In this document: positions 5,591-5,615 of the stretch, one piece after another
Layout of the letters: every line of letters starts with the position of its first letter
Numbering within the stretch: position 1 is the first letter of the stretch
DNA from: Propionivibrio sp.
GTDB lineage: Bacteria > Pseudomonadota > Gammaproteobacteria > Burkholderiales > Rhodocyclaceae
NCBI GenBank assembly: GCA_017990155.1
Contig: JAGNOM010000210.1
Span: 1 to 5,615 of the forward strand
Length of the DNA: 5,615 bases
Direction of reading: 5' to 3'
The notes under the pieces: generated by a model
The model's input: the letters and a program-made list of their open reading frames with translations, nothing else
What the model was told of the DNA's origin: nothing
Databases searched by the model: none
Translations under genes and position numbers: made by a program

Positions 5591-5615
5591 ACCGTTCGTG
5601 GTGAGCCTGTCGAAC
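5591..5615. repeat. Third REP-like copy, cut by the window end
   Basis: These 25 nt are identical to 1024-1048 in the dmpD-dmpE gap and in the same orientation. They contain GTTCGTGGT (5594-5602) and the TGAGCCTGTCGAA core (5602-5614). The second half of the hairpin, and any inverted partner, would lie beyond the window. This shows the element is dispersed and not unique to the dmpD-dmpE gap. Confidence 0.85.

Noticed and set aside
1..5615. CRISPR array, tRNA, rRNA, insertion sequence or phage genes
   Set aside because: I found no regularly spaced repeats, no tRNA-like cloverleaf and no transposase or integrase motifs. The repeated sequence present is a dispersed palindrome in two places, not an array.

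Overview
The window holds the lower half of an aromatic meta-cleavage operon, all on the + strand. The gene order matches the phenol (dmp) and toluene (xyl) pathways: the 3' end of 2-hydroxymuconic semialdehyde dehydrogenase (dmpC), then dmpD hydrolase, dmpE hydratase, dmpF acetaldehyde dehydrogenase, dmpG aldolase, dmpH decarboxylase and dmpI tautomerase. A small membrane-anchored protein with an ABM-like domain follows. The DNA is GC-rich. The protein subtypes, together with the interspersed palindromic repeats, suggest an aromatic-degrading betaproteobacterium, perhaps of the Rhodocyclales. This taxonomic call is inferred from remembered homologues and was not computed.

Layout: 2-139 end of dmpC; 150-995 dmpD; 996-1166 a 171-nt gap with an inverted pair of REP-like palindromes; 1167-1949 dmpE; 1980-2903 dmpF; 2914-3945 dmpG; 3942-4730 dmpH, overlapping dmpG by 4 nt; 4747-4938 dmpI; 4979-5521 the ABM-domain membrane protein; 5522-5615 non-coding, ending in a truncated copy of the same REP-like sequence. 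No promoter or convincing intrinsic terminator is visible, so the transcript probably starts upstream of the window.

How the genes work together: extradiol cleavage of catechols (enzyme outside the window) gives 2-hydroxymuconic semialdehyde or its alkyl derivatives. DmpD hydrolyses these directly to 2-hydroxypenta-2,4-dienoate. Alternatively, DmpC oxidises the aldehyde, DmpI ketonises the product and DmpH decarboxylates it, reaching the same dienoate. DmpE hydrates the dienoate to 4-hydroxy-2-oxovalerate. DmpG cleaves that to pyruvate and acetaldehyde, and DmpF converts acetaldehyde to acetyl-CoA. Every enzyme whose active-site region lies in the window has its expected catalytic residues.

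Most of this is a well-known pathway. The less ordinary points are the REP-like pair that separates dmpD from dmpE, an SD-like sequence stranded upstream of it, the repeat copies bracketing dmpE to the ABM gene, a BphJ/BphI-like dmpF/dmpG pair inside a dmp-ordered operon, and the ABM membrane protein at the operon's tail. I see no evidence of a wholly new system.
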